From positions 124,001 through 188,000 of the forward strand of contig JBOGNO010000008.1 in the NCBI GenBank assembly GCA_050747245.1: a DNA stretch of 64,000 nucleotides. Direction: 5' to 3'. Of the stretch, positions 26,642-36,026 are shown piece after piece. Both the position numbers and the translations under genes were made by a program. The stretch comes from JBOGNO01 sp050747245 (GTDB lineage Bacteria; Acidobacteriota; Terriglobia; Acidiferrales; UBA7541). Every line of letters begins with the position of its first letter. Position 1 is the stretch's first letter. Below the pieces are notes generated by a model. It was not told the origin of the DNA and made no database searches. It was given only the letters and a program-made list of their open reading frames with translations.

Positions 26642-28042
26642 ATGGCGAGGATAGGCGGACAGAAGGTTCCAGCAAAAACAATATGGATGATCGTTTCCGA
26701 CGTGGCCCTTATCGTATCGGGACTAGTCGGCGCGACGGTCCTCCGTTTCCTGAGCGACTACGGCACCGTTCGTCAGAACGTATTCTCGACTCAGACGATT
26801 TGGCGCTTCGCCATCGTCGTGTCTGTCTGCGAATTCTCGCTATATTTCAATGACTTGTACAGCCCCGAAGTCTTTAATCAGAGGAATCTTGTCGCTCTGC
26901 GCTTGCTCCAGTCATTCACACTTTCGACCGTAGCACTTGCCTTCATTTACTACTTGGGTCCGTCGCTCAGCCTCGGACGAGGCATCGCGGCTTTGGCGGC
27001 ACCGCTAATCTTAGGTTTGACGCTCGGCTGGCGCGTCTTGGTGGATAGAACCCACCTGTTTCTGTGGGGTCCCGAGCGAATGCTCGTAATGGGAACCGAC
27101 AACACGGGAGTTCAGCTTGTCCGCGAGATTATCACCCGACCTGAACTCCGGTACAAAGTCGTTGGTTTTCTTGATGAACGCGGGGAGAACATCGGGAAAT
27201 CGCTCGTCAACCCGGGAATCATTGGCGCAGCCGCCGATGTCGGCGCCATTGTCGAAGATCAGAAAGTTGATCGAGTTGTACTGGCATTGTCCGAAAGGCG
27301 AGGATGCATGCCGGTTGGACAGCTTCTGCAATTGAAATTCGCTGGAGTTGGCGTAGAAGAAGCCCATTCGTGTTATGAGCGCGTTACAGGACGAATTCTC
27401 ATAGAACGACTTTCTCCCAGCTGGCTGATTTTGTCGGACGGATTTCGCAAGTCGCGGTGGCTGCTTGTTGTGAAGCGAGTGATGGATTTTTCCGTGGCGG
27501 CAGTGTTGCTGCTGGTCGGTCTGCCCATCATGCTGATAGTTGCACTTGCCGTCTGGTTCGAGACGGGTTTTCCCACCCTCTTTCGACAAACTCGCGCGGG
27601 GCTCAACGGAACCGAATTTCAAGTGATGAAATTCCGTTCAATGAGGCATAACGCTGAAGCGGATGGACCGCGCTGGGCGGTTGAAAGGGATCCAAGGATC
27701 ACCCGCGTTGGCCGGTTTATCCGCAAGTTCCGTCTTGATGAACTGCCCCAGCTCGTGAACGTGTTGCGCGGCGAAATGAGCCTGGTTGGTCCACGGCCGG
27801 AGCGGCCACATTTCTGCAAGATGCTCGAAAACGAGATGCCATTCTATGCATTGCGTCATTCCGTTCGGCCAGGAGTGACCGGGTGGGCACAGATCAAGTA
27901 TCCCTATGGCTCAACAGTGGAGGATGCACGCGCCAAGCTTGAACACGACCTCTTCTACATCAAGAACATGTCACTTGCTCTGGATCTCGCAATCATTTTC
28001 GAGACCGCGAAAGTAATGCTCTACCAACGCGGAGCAAGGTAA
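26642..28042 (+). CDS. Initiating polyprenyl-phosphate sugar-1-phosphate transferase
   Basis: Starts EPS repeat-unit synthesis by moving a sugar-1-phosphate to undecaprenyl phosphate. The 466-residue protein has about four N-terminal membrane segments, a Rossmann-like domain (ERMLVMGTDNTGVQLVREI), a fifth membrane helix near 280-300 and the C-terminal catalytic domain with KFRSMRHNAE, RKFRLDELPQLVNVL, GEMSLVGPRPERP and VRPGVTGWAQI. The layout matches the WbaP/WcaJ group, and the WbaP-like enzymes of XrtA-type loci. AAAGGGA precedes the ATG. Confidence 0.93.
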   Translation: MARIGGQKVPAKTIWMIVSDVALIVSGLVGATVLRFLSDYGTVRQNVFSTQTIWRFAIVVSVCEFSLYFNDLYSPEVFNQRNLVALRLLQSFTLSTVALAFIYYLGPSLSLGRGIAALAAPLILGLTLGWRVLVDRTHLFLWGPERMLVMGTDNTGVQLVREIITRPELRYKVVGFLDERGENIGKSLVNPGIIGAAADVGAIVEDQKVDRVVLALSERRGCMPVGQLLQLKFAGVGVEEAHSCYERVTGRILIERLSPSWLILSDGFRKSRWLLVVKRVMDFSVAAVLLLVGLPIMLIVALAVWFETGFPTLFRQTRAGLNGTEFQVMKFRSMRHNAEADGPRWAVERDPRITRVGRFIRKFRLDELPQLVNVLRGEMSLVGPRPERPHFCKMLENEMPFYALRHSVRPGVTGWAQIKYPYGSTVEDARAKLEHDLFYIKNMSLALDLAIIFETAKVMLYQRGAR

Positions 28043-28437
28043 GCGGCGGTTTCGTCCCCAGATGTGCTCAATAAACTACGTCGCCTGGTCATGCTCCCTT
28101 GCCCAGCGGAAATCTATTAGCCGGAGATAGGAAAACGATTTCACTTTTTCTGTCGCGCCGCTTAGAGGCAAAAACTCCTGAGCAAGGTCATTGAATATAA
28201 AGCCTTTAGCTAAGAACGCGAATCGCGCACTGGCACTCATCTTGCATGTCTCATGATTGTTGGGAGCTTCTGCACATTCGCGGTCTAAGTCTGGGTACCG
28301 ATGTGAAGTAGGGTCGGTTAAGTACCCTCGTACTGTTGGATGCGGATTAAGTCGATGTGAAGCTGGGCCCAGGTTTTGAGTAGCGGACAATTGGTTCTGG
28401 CGAAATAGATCGGCAGAAGGACAGAGAGGAAGAAGCC
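28043..28437. other. 395-bp gap with sigma-54 promoter
   Basis: Separates the initiating transferase from the export gene. Contains the sigma-54 promoter at 28231-28247 and, directly upstream, the short palindrome CGCGAATCGCG. No coding frame with similarity. Confidence 0.5.
28231..28247 (+). promoter_or_regulatory. Sigma-54 promoter of the EPS export operon
   Basis: TGGCAC (28231-28236), five bases, TTGCAT (28242-28247): a full match to the -24/-12 consensus TGGCAC-N5-TTGCW. Transcription would start near 28258, giving a leader of about 180 bases before the export gene at 28438. Confidence 0.8.
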
Positions 28438-29109
28438 ATGAAGAATGGGAAGTGGGCTCTCATGATGGTTACGCTGCTGGGCAGCGCGATGCTTTCAAGC
28501 GTAACGGTATCCACAGCACAAGAATCATCGAGCGCACGGGGCAAGAAGGCCGTGCCAACAAAATTCAACGCAACAACTGTACCTACAGCCGCGGACTGGC
28601 GCACGGAAGTTCGAGAGGTCAAATCTGACGAATACGTAATCGGAGAGGCGGATGGTCTCCACGTTGACGTTTGGAAAGAACCCGAGCTGAGCCAAAACGT
28701 AGTCGTTCGTCCTGACGGCAAGATTTCGCTGCCCCTCGTCAATGAAGTGAAGGTTGCGGGCATGACCCCCTCTCAAGTGCAGCAACTTCTGACAGAGCGA
28801 TTGAAGTCCTACGTCGTTTCACCACAGGTGACCGTGACAGTGACCGAGATCCGCAGCAAGTCAGTTTACATCACAGGCGAGGTGGTCCGCGCAGGGGAGT
28901 ATCCGATGGTCTCGCCTATTACCGTGCTGCAGCTGATCGCCCGCGCAGGAGGGGTTACCCCGTATGCAAACCGCAAAGGAATCTTTCTTCTGAGGAACGT
29001 CGACGGAAAAGCAGAGAGATTTCCCTTCGACTACAACAGCGTTTTGAAGGGAAAGAACACGAGTCAGGATATGGAGCTGAGACCGGGGGATACGGTGGTA
29101 ATTCCGTGA
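28438..29109 (+). CDS. Wza-like polysaccharide export protein (SLBB)
   Basis: A 223-residue periplasmic/outer-membrane protein for EPS export. A signal peptide (MMVTLLGSAMLSSVTVSTAQ) is followed by the Poly_export domain (YVIGEADGLHVDVWKEPELSQ; VRPDGKISLPLV) and an SLBB domain (VYITGEVVRAGEYPM). No lipobox cysteine is visible, unlike E. coli Wza. AGAGGAAG precedes the ATG. It follows a sigma-54 promoter and its stop overlaps a GTG of the next gene, so it starts an operon with the outer-membrane barrel. Confidence 0.92.
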   Translation: MKNGKWALMMVTLLGSAMLSSVTVSTAQESSSARGKKAVPTKFNATTVPTAADWRTEVREVKSDEYVIGEADGLHVDVWKEPELSQNVVVRPDGKISLPLVNEVKVAGMTPSQVQQLLTERLKSYVVSPQVTVTVTEIRSKSVYITGEVVRAGEYPMVSPITVLQLIARAGGVTPYANRKGIFLLRNVDGKAERFPFDYNSVLKGKNTSQDMELRPGDTVVIP

Positions 29110-29117
29110 GGTGCGCT

Positions 29118-30500
29118 ATGAAAATTCGCAGCGGCAGGATCTTGGGAGTTCTTTCCCTGGCGATCCTCCTGGTGTTCTCGAGCACGCCGGCACGCGGCGG
29201 GGATGACACAGATACAAAGTCAGAATCTTCTTCGAAGAAGAAGTCGAATAACGGAAAGGCTCCCGATCTCCGTGTGGATGCGGACAAAATCACGGGGGAC
29301 TCGGACGCTACTTCGGGCACAGATGCAGACACGGTGAAGTACGTCCCAGCGTTGAATGGCGACAACTTGATTCGACTGAGTTCTATCGGACGGCGATTTC
29401 AGCCTTTCTACGGTGCCGATCTGACCGCGGCGTACGACAATCACTTAGCTGGCACTCTCACTACTCAGCAGCAGGGATTCTTTGCAGTTTCGCCCATGGT
29501 CGGCTTCCTTGGCCAGGGAGAACAGTCGCAATATATTTTTCAGTATTCGGCCACGGCAACGGATCTCACAGGAAGGGGTTTGGGTGCTCAGACATACCAG
29601 CGGGGCAATTTTAAAGGCAATGGACAATTCAACGAGCATTGGGGATGGGATCTCGGCTTTGGAGGTTGGTACGGCGTAGATGAACTCCAACTGCTCACGC
29701 CGCTGACTTTCACGAACCTGTTAAACATACCGACAGCCAACATTCAAACTGCGGTTGCACAACTTGGGGTTCAAAAAACGCTGAGTGTCAATGATAACGT
29801 GGGCTTGCACTGGCAACCCACAATTCGGGACCGTTTCACTCTTGGCGTCTATCATTCCTATTTCGATTTCCCTGCCCTGAGTTCGCACATCACGTATTTT
29901 GGAGTTAGCAGTACATATTCGCGAAAACTTACCCGCTTGACGGTTTTGAATATTTACAACGAATACGGACGCGATTTCAGAGTCAACACTCAGTCGTGCA
30001 CCTTTTATAACGGCGGAGTTGGCTTGAACCTTCGGCCGCGAGAAAATACGACACTTGATATAGGTGCGGGTCCTACCATTGGAACGGCCACTTGCGCAAC
30101 GCAGAGAGGGTACAACTTCCATGGAACACTCGGTTATCAGCCTACGATCAAGTCGACCCTTTATTTGACGACGTCTCAAGTAGATAACGTCCCTGTCAAT
30201 CAGCCCGTCAGCCAGACGAGCACTTCCTTCGGGGCAGGTTATTCCCGGCACCTCTCGCGTGGTTTCTCTGTTCGTCTGGACGGCGGCTATCTGCACCTCC
30301 GGGACGTCTTCAACAATTCGGTCGTGCGCGCGCAAGGATATTTTGTGGCACCGACCGTAGAAGTACGGCTCACGCGCAGCTTCTACAGTAGTTTGACTTA
30401 TCGAAATATGTCGCAGGTCATTGGCACTTCCAGTTTGGCCCGAAACCAAGTATTGCTAACTGTAACTTGGAGACCAAACGTCTTCGGAGTCTACCAATAA
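29118..30500 (+). CDS. EPS-locus outer-membrane beta-barrel protein
   Basis: A 460-residue secreted protein with signal peptide (GVLSLAILLVFSSTPARG), a low-complexity charged stretch, then a region of amphipathic strands (FQPFYGADLTAAYDNHLAG to the end VTWRPNVFGVY) typical of a barrel. EPS loci of the XrtA type often carry such a barrel next to the export protein, and this position fits. The ATG at 29118 has GAGGT eight bases upstream; a GTG at 29106 overlapping the previous stop is the alternative. Exact role, pore or assembly factor, is not known. Confidence 0.75.
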   Translation: MKIRSGRILGVLSLAILLVFSSTPARGGDDTDTKSESSSKKKSNNGKAPDLRVDADKITGDSDATSGTDADTVKYVPALNGDNLIRLSSIGRRFQPFYGADLTAAYDNHLAGTLTTQQQGFFAVSPMVGFLGQGEQSQYIFQYSATATDLTGRGLGAQTYQRGNFKGNGQFNEHWGWDLGFGGWYGVDELQLLTPLTFTNLLNIPTANIQTAVAQLGVQKTLSVNDNVGLHWQPTIRDRFTLGVYHSYFDFPALSSHITYFGVSSTYSRKLTRLTVLNIYNEYGRDFRVNTQSCTFYNGGVGLNLRPRENTTLDIGAGPTIGTATCATQRGYNFHGTLGYQPTIKSTLYLTTSQVDNVPVNQPVSQTSTSFGAGYSRHLSRGFSVRLDGGYLHLRDVFNNSVVRAQGYFVAPTVEVRLTRSFYSSLTYRNMSQVIGTSSLARNQVLLTVTWRPNVFGVYQ

Positions 30501-30625
30501 ACACACACTGTGCAAGGTTGACCTGCCTCGGCTCTCCAGGGCACACGAGTGAAAAGGAAGGAAATTCATAGCTTGAAAGCAGGACATCAGGACTCGGAAT
30601 CACAAGTTAAGGCGAGGGAGAAGAC

Positions 30626-32182
30626 ATGAAGGACTTGAAGAAGAGCAAACACACAGACGATCCCGCCGAACAGCTTCGTGGGTACTGGCAAGCCATTCGG
30701 ATGCGCTGGTCGTGGCTTCTGTTCATCACTTTGATCGGCACCGTGATCGCCTCCTTGATTATTGCCAGGTTGCCGAACGTTTACGAAGCCACCACGACTA
30801 TCCTCGTGGATCCTCAACAGATTTCGGATCAATACGTGAACCCTCCGATTAAGGACACGTTGACGGATCGTCTTCAAACGATATCTCAAGAGGTGCTCAG
30901 CTCCACTCGCTTGCAGAAGATCATTGATCACTACCACTTGTATCCGGAGCTCCAGGGTGCAATGTCGCGCGAACAAACCATCGAATATATGCGGCAAGCA
31001 ATTACCATCGAAGTCAAGCACGCCGCTGGAACGGGCCCTGGGTCCTTCACCATTACCTATCAGGGCCACGACCCGGTGGTCGTAGCTCAAGTGGCAAATG
31101 AACTTGCCGGACAGTTTATTGATTGGAATGTTCAAAGCAGCGAGCAAGTTGCAGAGACAACCACGGAGTTTCTGGGCGAGCAATTAGGAACAGCCAAGCA
31201 AGGACTCGAGCAGCAGGAACAAATGGTTCGCGATTTCAAGATGCAACATTTGGGACAGATGCCGGAAGACGTGGCCGCCAATCTCGGAACACTGGCTCAA
31301 CTCCGTGCCACTTACCAGGCAAACAATGATGCCTTGAATCGCCTGGAACAGGAACGCATTGAGTTGACGCGATTGCCTTTTTCTCCGAATGGGATGGGGC
31401 AGAACTCGACTGCGCTATCAGGTCTCGATGAAAGATCGCGGCTTGAGATTGAAAAGGCGCAGCTCCAGGAGAAGTTGGCGGACCTTCGGCAGCATTACAC
31501 ACCGACCTTCCCCGATGTCCTGGAAACGACGGCACGACTGCAGACAATCCGCGAGGAGCTGAAAGCTCTTCCCCCGAGCGGCTCTTCTGCGACCGTAGCA
31601 AACGAATCGCCGGCGCAGGTTCGGTTGGATATCATCAGCCGGGAGATGAAGCGACTGGGTGATGAGAATAAGACAATCACGAATCAGATCGGAGCCTACC
31701 AGGCGAAGGTGGATGCCGTTCCGCTGCGCGAGCAGCAGATCACGGATCTGATGCGCGACTATCAGATCTCCAAAGATCAATACAGTAGTTTACTTTCAAA
31801 AAAGTACTCCGCAGACATGGCCAATGACTTGCAGCGCAAGCAGAAGGGTGAGCGCTTTATGGTTCTCGATGCAGCGCGCGCACCGGAATTGCCGGTGAAG
31901 CCACAACGCGGACTTCTCGTGCTCTTCTCATTCGTCGGAGCCTTCCTGTTCTCCGTAGTTGTAGTGATTGGCAGGGACAAGCTTGACCGCAACTTAAAGG
32001 CTGAGTGGCAGCTCGAAGATATACTGCCTTCCTCGGTCATATTGCTCGCCGAAATCCCGACGATTCAAACGCCGGGAGACCGGCGGCGCCAATTCCGTTT
32101 CGCAATTTTTGCCCTAGCCGCGTCGCTCATTGCATGCGTATTCGTGGCAGGAGTCCTCTGGAGGGCCCGCACAAGCCTATGA
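30626..32182 (+). CDS. Chain-length determinant / Wzz-GumC family protein
   Basis: A 518-residue inner-membrane protein that controls polymer length and links to export. A Wzz domain with first membrane helix (LLFITLIGTVIASLIIARL) is followed by a long coiled-coil periplasmic part (about 180-400), then a C-terminal proline-rich PVKPQRG and two more hydrophobic segments (VGAFLFSVVVVIG and FAIFALAASLIACVFVAGVLW). The kinase domain is not fused but encoded by the next gene, whose ATG overlaps this stop codon (ATGATG). AGGGAG precedes the start. Confidence 0.9.
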   Translation: MKDLKKSKHTDDPAEQLRGYWQAIRMRWSWLLFITLIGTVIASLIIARLPNVYEATTTILVDPQQISDQYVNPPIKDTLTDRLQTISQEVLSSTRLQKIIDHYHLYPELQGAMSREQTIEYMRQAITIEVKHAAGTGPGSFTITYQGHDPVVVAQVANELAGQFIDWNVQSSEQVAETTTEFLGEQLGTAKQGLEQQEQMVRDFKMQHLGQMPEDVAANLGTLAQLRATYQANNDALNRLEQERIELTRLPFSPNGMGQNSTALSGLDERSRLEIEKAQLQEKLADLRQHYTPTFPDVLETTARLQTIREELKALPPSGSSATVANESPAQVRLDIISREMKRLGDENKTITNQIGAYQAKVDAVPLREQQITDLMRDYQISKDQYSSLLSKKYSADMANDLQRKQKGERFMVLDAARAPELPVKPQRGLLVLFSFVGAFLFSVVVVIGRDKLDRNLKAEWQLEDILPSSVILLAEIPTIQTPGDRRRQFRFAIFALAASLIACVFVAGVLWRARTSL

Positions 32183-32988
32183 TGAATAAACCTGACGCAC
32201 TGAACTCAGTCTCGATGTCTCCGTCTCTTGACCGCAGGGAGAAGACGATGATGAGACGAGAGACACTTTTGACCTCTTATTCGCCGAATGGCTTTCACCA
32301 CTTCGCATTGAAGCCGAAGTTGGAGAGCCGGATTGTTTGTCAGTCTGAGGTTCCCGGATTTGCGGGTGAGCAGTTCCGTCTGCTCGCAAAAAATCTCTCC
32401 GGACAGTGTCCAGAGGGCGGAGTCATATTGGTCACCAGCCCGACGAAGGGAGACGGGAAGACGCTCAATGTGGCTAACCTCGCGTTGTGCCTGGCGGCCG
32501 GTGCGCCCACTTTGCTCCTTGAGGCTGATCTTCGGCAGCCGGGATTGGCGCAGATCATCAATTATCAACCGCAAATCGGTGTTGAAGCCGCAATGCGAGG
32601 AGAAGTTAAGCCTGAAGCCGTGGTCGGTGTTTCCGATGACGGAATACCTTTTCACGTAGCGGCCGTCTCAAAGGTACCTTCGAATCCCGATCGCCTGCTC
32701 AAAAGCGCTGCTATGGATAATCTGATTAAATGGGCGCGCAGTAAATTCTTCTGGGTACTCCTGGATTGTCCACCGCTCATTCCTGTTGCCGACGTTATGG
32801 AGCTCTTGCCCCATTCGGACGCTGTACTTCTTGTTGTGCGAGTACGATCCACGCCCGTGGAGCTCATAAAGAAATCAACACAAGTCCTGGGAGATCGCCT
32901 GAAGGGCGTAATCCTCAACGAAGCCAGCCTCTGCGAGGATTCCTATTACCACTACTTGACGGATTATTACGCGAACAGCCGCAAGTAA
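32179..32988 (+). CDS. Bacterial tyrosine kinase (CpsD/EpsG type)
   Basis: A 269-residue cytoplasmic BY-kinase that works with the Wzz-like protein and cycles phosphorylation to control EPS length. Walker A is TSPTKGDGKT (86-95), Walker A' LLLEADLRQPG, in which glutamate replaces the usual first aspartate of DxD, and Walker B VLLDCPP. The C-terminus ends in a tyrosine cluster: Y256, Y257, Y259, Y263 and Y264. The start is the ATG overlapping the previous stop, not the longer frame that only overprints the upstream gene. Confidence 0.9.
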   Translation: MMNKPDALNSVSMSPSLDRREKTMMRRETLLTSYSPNGFHHFALKPKLESRIVCQSEVPGFAGEQFRLLAKNLSGQCPEGGVILVTSPTKGDGKTLNVANLALCLAAGAPTLLLEADLRQPGLAQIINYQPQIGVEAAMRGEVKPEAVVGVSDDGIPFHVAAVSKVPSNPDRLLKSAAMDNLIKWARSKFFWVLLDCPPLIPVADVMELLPHSDAVLLVVRVRSTPVELIKKSTQVLGDRLKGVILNEASLCEDSYYHYLTDYYANSRK

Positions 32989-33129
32989 GTGGTGCGTCCC
33001 CGTGTGCGTGGCGGCACACCTTGGACGGAGCGTTCTCCAGCCAGGTAATTGTGAGGGGCAGTCACAGCGGGATGGCTCTGAAGAGCGGGTACTTCTTCCT
33101 AAGTATGCTGCCACCCCTTGGATCATTCC

Positions 33130-34776
33130 ATGACTGAGCTGAAAAGACTTTACAAGGACTCATCCCACTATCTGTTGGGCCAGATTCTCGTCTTTGTAGT
33201 CGGCTTTGTCTCGTTTCCTGTTTTTACCCGCGTGTTCTCAGTGGCCGAATACGGGCTGATGAGTCTCACGCTCAACACAATTGCAATGGTGACCGTCCTC
33301 TCGAAACTAGGGCTTCAGCATTCCCTGGTGCGTTTTTATCCGGAGCACGCTGCCTCAGCGGATTCAGGGGCGAAGCAACGCTATTACTCTACGATCTTTT
33401 TCGCAGCGGCGGGCATCGCCGGGATCATCACATTTCTATATGTCCTGTCCGTCCTGGGCATTTCTCATCAGTATTTGGGTGACCGGCTCAAGCGGCTTCT
33501 GATTTTTGCGGCAGTACTGGTATTCGTTCGGGCTGTTAGCTCCATCGTGATGAATCTGTGGCGGACGGAAGGCAAGACTCGTCACTACAATCTTGTCAAT
33601 GTGGGCATCAAGGCCGCGACAGTTGCCGCTGTTCTAGTGCTCCTCTTTACGTGGGAGCGGAGTCTGCGTGCCTTTTTTACCGGGATGATTGGGGTCGAAA
33701 CCGCAATCATGATCGCGCTTGTGGTTTTGCTCTGGAAGCGAAAATTGATTCGGCTCGGGATGTTCGAGACGGCGTTCCTTCAACAAACATTGGCTTTCGG
33801 TTTGCCAATGATTGGATTTGAGCTGGCGAGCCTCATCTTGGACAACGGTGATCGGTTTCTGGTGCAGTTTTACTTGGGCGGACAGTCTCTCGGCTTTTAT
33901 GTGGCCGCATACAACCTTGCTTCTTATGTTCAGGATGCAGTCGCGACGCCCCTCAATTTGGCCATGATGCCAATTTACATGAAGCTGTGGGCGACCAAAG
34001 GCGAGCAGGCGACTAGAAAATTCCTCAGCGATGGCCTGGATCATTTCATGATCCTGTCGATTGGAATCGTCGCTTGCATGACGATCAGCGCCCGAGAGCT
34101 AATAGTATTTCTTTCGTCCAGCAAATATCGAGAGGCGGGCCCCCTGCTGCCGATCTTGGTGGCCGGGCTTCTTGTCTATTCGTTTGGTATCTACCTCAAT
34201 GCTGGCATGCTCATCCACAAGAAGACTTTCATGCTGGCGCGGTTTGTTCTATATGCTGCTGCGCTGAACATGGGGCTGAACGTCCTCCTAATCCCACGGA
34301 TGAAATTGATGGGAGCGGCCCTCGCCACCCTGATCGCGTGCGTTTTTCTGACGAGCCTAATGGCGCATCAGGGGCTGAAATTACTTCCCCTCAAGTTCAG
34401 GTTGGGTTCCACCCTGCGCTATCTGGTGGCTGGGGCTCTTGCTGCCCTCATGGCCTCGCGTTTGAACTTTGAGACGCCTTTCATTGCCCTGGCTGCGAAA
34501 GGTGCTGTTTTTTTCCTCCTGTACGGCGGGATGGTCTGGCTGACCAGTCCACATCTGCGCGAGCAATTCGGCAACTTTAGGGCTGCGGACCGCCTTCTTG
34601 AAGAGTCTCCGGTACAGTCTCAGGCAGCCGTTGCTGATGAGAGCGACCCTCTTGTCGAAAAGGCAGTAGAGCTTGCGGCTTCAGTTGCCCCTGAAGGAAT
34701 CACAAAGCCCGATGTAGGTGATGATACGGCATTGTCCCAAGCCGGCCTTGAACTGGACCCAAGGGCGGTGAAGTAA
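33130..34776 (+). CDS. Polysaccharide repeat-unit flippase (Wzx / MATE-like)
   Basis: A 548-residue polytopic membrane protein with about 12-14 hydrophobic segments beginning LLGQILVFVVGFVSFPVFTR, as in Wzx flippases that move lipid-linked repeat units across the inner membrane. The C-terminal 70 residues are soluble and acidic, which is longer than usual. The ATG at 33130 is chosen; a TTG lies 12 bases earlier. It follows the tyrosine kinase by 141 bp. Confidence 0.9.
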   Translation: MTELKRLYKDSSHYLLGQILVFVVGFVSFPVFTRVFSVAEYGLMSLTLNTIAMVTVLSKLGLQHSLVRFYPEHAASADSGAKQRYYSTIFFAAAGIAGIITFLYVLSVLGISHQYLGDRLKRLLIFAAVLVFVRAVSSIVMNLWRTEGKTRHYNLVNVGIKAATVAAVLVLLFTWERSLRAFFTGMIGVETAIMIALVVLLWKRKLIRLGMFETAFLQQTLAFGLPMIGFELASLILDNGDRFLVQFYLGGQSLGFYVAAYNLASYVQDAVATPLNLAMMPIYMKLWATKGEQATRKFLSDGLDHFMILSIGIVACMTISARELIVFLSSSKYREAGPLLPILVAGLLVYSFGIYLNAGMLIHKKTFMLARFVLYAAALNMGLNVLLIPRMKLMGAALATLIACVFLTSLMAHQGLKLLPLKFRLGSTLRYLVAGALAALMASRLNFETPFIALAAKGAVFFLLYGGMVWLTSPHLREQFGNFRAADRLLEESPVQSQAAVADESDPLVEKAVELAASVAPEGITKPDVGDDTALSQAGLELDPRAVK

Positions 34777-34797
34777 GAGGAGAGCTTGACGCAGGCG

Positions 34798-36006
34798 ATG
34801 AACTTCCTTTTCATCACGGATTCCTTCCTTCCACATGCGGGCGGGTCGCGCGTGTACTACTACAACGTGTACAAACGCATCTCGGAGAACGGCACCGATC
34901 GTGTCACAGTGTTAACCAAAAAAGTGGCGGGTTGGCGTGAATTCGATTCCCAGGCTGCAAGTCCTTCGTTCCGCATCATCAGGCACTTTACGCCGCTTCC
35001 GAATTACAAGTATCGCCAGTTGCCAAAGGGCTTTCTCACATTCGCTCAAAGTCTCTGGCTTGCTGCAAGCAAGCATCCGGACATCATCCATTCGGGTGAT
35101 CTCTTTCCTCCTGGCCTGACGTCATTTGCGATCAAAAAGATCCTAGGCATTCCATATATGGCATATTGCCACGGGGAAGAAGTCACGCTGAGTGACCTTC
35201 GCCGCTACCAGCCGCGAGTCCGCAATCAAATTTATCGAAATGCCGACGGGATCATCGCCGCGAGCACCTTTGCACAATCACACTTGACACGCATCGGGAT
35301 ATTGGCGGATCGCGTGCGCCAGGTTACTCCCGGCGTCGATTGCGAACGCTATCAGCCTCGCCCCAAGAATCCGGAACTGGTCCGACGATATGCCTTGGAC
35401 GGAAAGCTTGTGCTTCTTACTGTGGCGCGACTGGTAAAGCGAAAGGGACATGCCATCGTATTGAATGCTTTGGCGAAGATCGCACCGACAATGCCGAATC
35501 TGCGATATCTAATTGTGGGTGAAGGCCAGGAGAGATCGCTCCTAGAGCAACAGTGTCGGGAGCTTGGAATCGCGGATCAGATCATCTTCGCTGGCCACGC
35601 ATCCGAGGAACTCCTCCCGGATTTCTACAACCTCGCTGACATCTTTGTGATGATCAACCGGGAATCGAAGGGCGACGTCGAGGGCTTTGGCATGGTGTTT
35701 CTCGAAGCAAATGCTGCATGTAAGCCTGTGCTAGGAGGGTTTTCCGGCGGTACCAGCCAGGCAATTCTGCAAGGTGAGACGGGATTCCTCGTGAACCCAG
35801 AGATACAGGACGAGGTAGTTTCTACTCTAACGAAGATGCTCAATGATCCTGCGCAATGCGAACGTATGGGTAGGGCCGGATTGAAGCGTGTGCGGCGGGA
35901 ATTCAGCTGGGATAGCCGCGCCCAAGCCATCCGCGAATTCACCTTGGATATTTTGCAGAGCAAGAAAGGGCTGGAGCGGGGCGCCATTAAGTCAGCGGCT
36001 GCCTAG
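34798..36006 (+). CDS. Family 4 glycosyltransferase
   Basis: A 402-residue GT4 enzyme. The N-terminus NFLFITDSFLPHAGGSRVYY has the glycine-rich acceptor loop; later VARLVKRKGHAIVL, EGFGMVFLEANAACKPVLGG and a C-terminal closing helix. It likely transfers a sugar during repeat-unit assembly. The ATG at 34798 is preferred; a TTG at 34786 is too close to the GAGGAG site. It lies 21 bp after the flippase gene. Confidence 0.9.
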   Translation: MNFLFITDSFLPHAGGSRVYYYNVYKRISENGTDRVTVLTKKVAGWREFDSQAASPSFRIIRHFTPLPNYKYRQLPKGFLTFAQSLWLAASKHPDIIHSGDLFPPGLTSFAIKKILGIPYMAYCHGEEVTLSDLRRYQPRVRNQIYRNADGIIAASTFAQSHLTRIGILADRVRQVTPGVDCERYQPRPKNPELVRRYALDGKLVLLTVARLVKRKGHAIVLNALAKIAPTMPNLRYLIVGEGQERSLLEQQCRELGIADQIIFAGHASEELLPDFYNLADIFVMINRESKGDVEGFGMVFLEANAACKPVLGGFSGGTSQAILQGETGFLVNPEIQDEVVSTLTKMLNDPAQCERMGRAGLKRVRREFSWDSRAQAIREFTLDILQSKKGLERGAIKSAAA

Positions 36007-36026
36007 GGGATTTTTGGAAATCGAAG

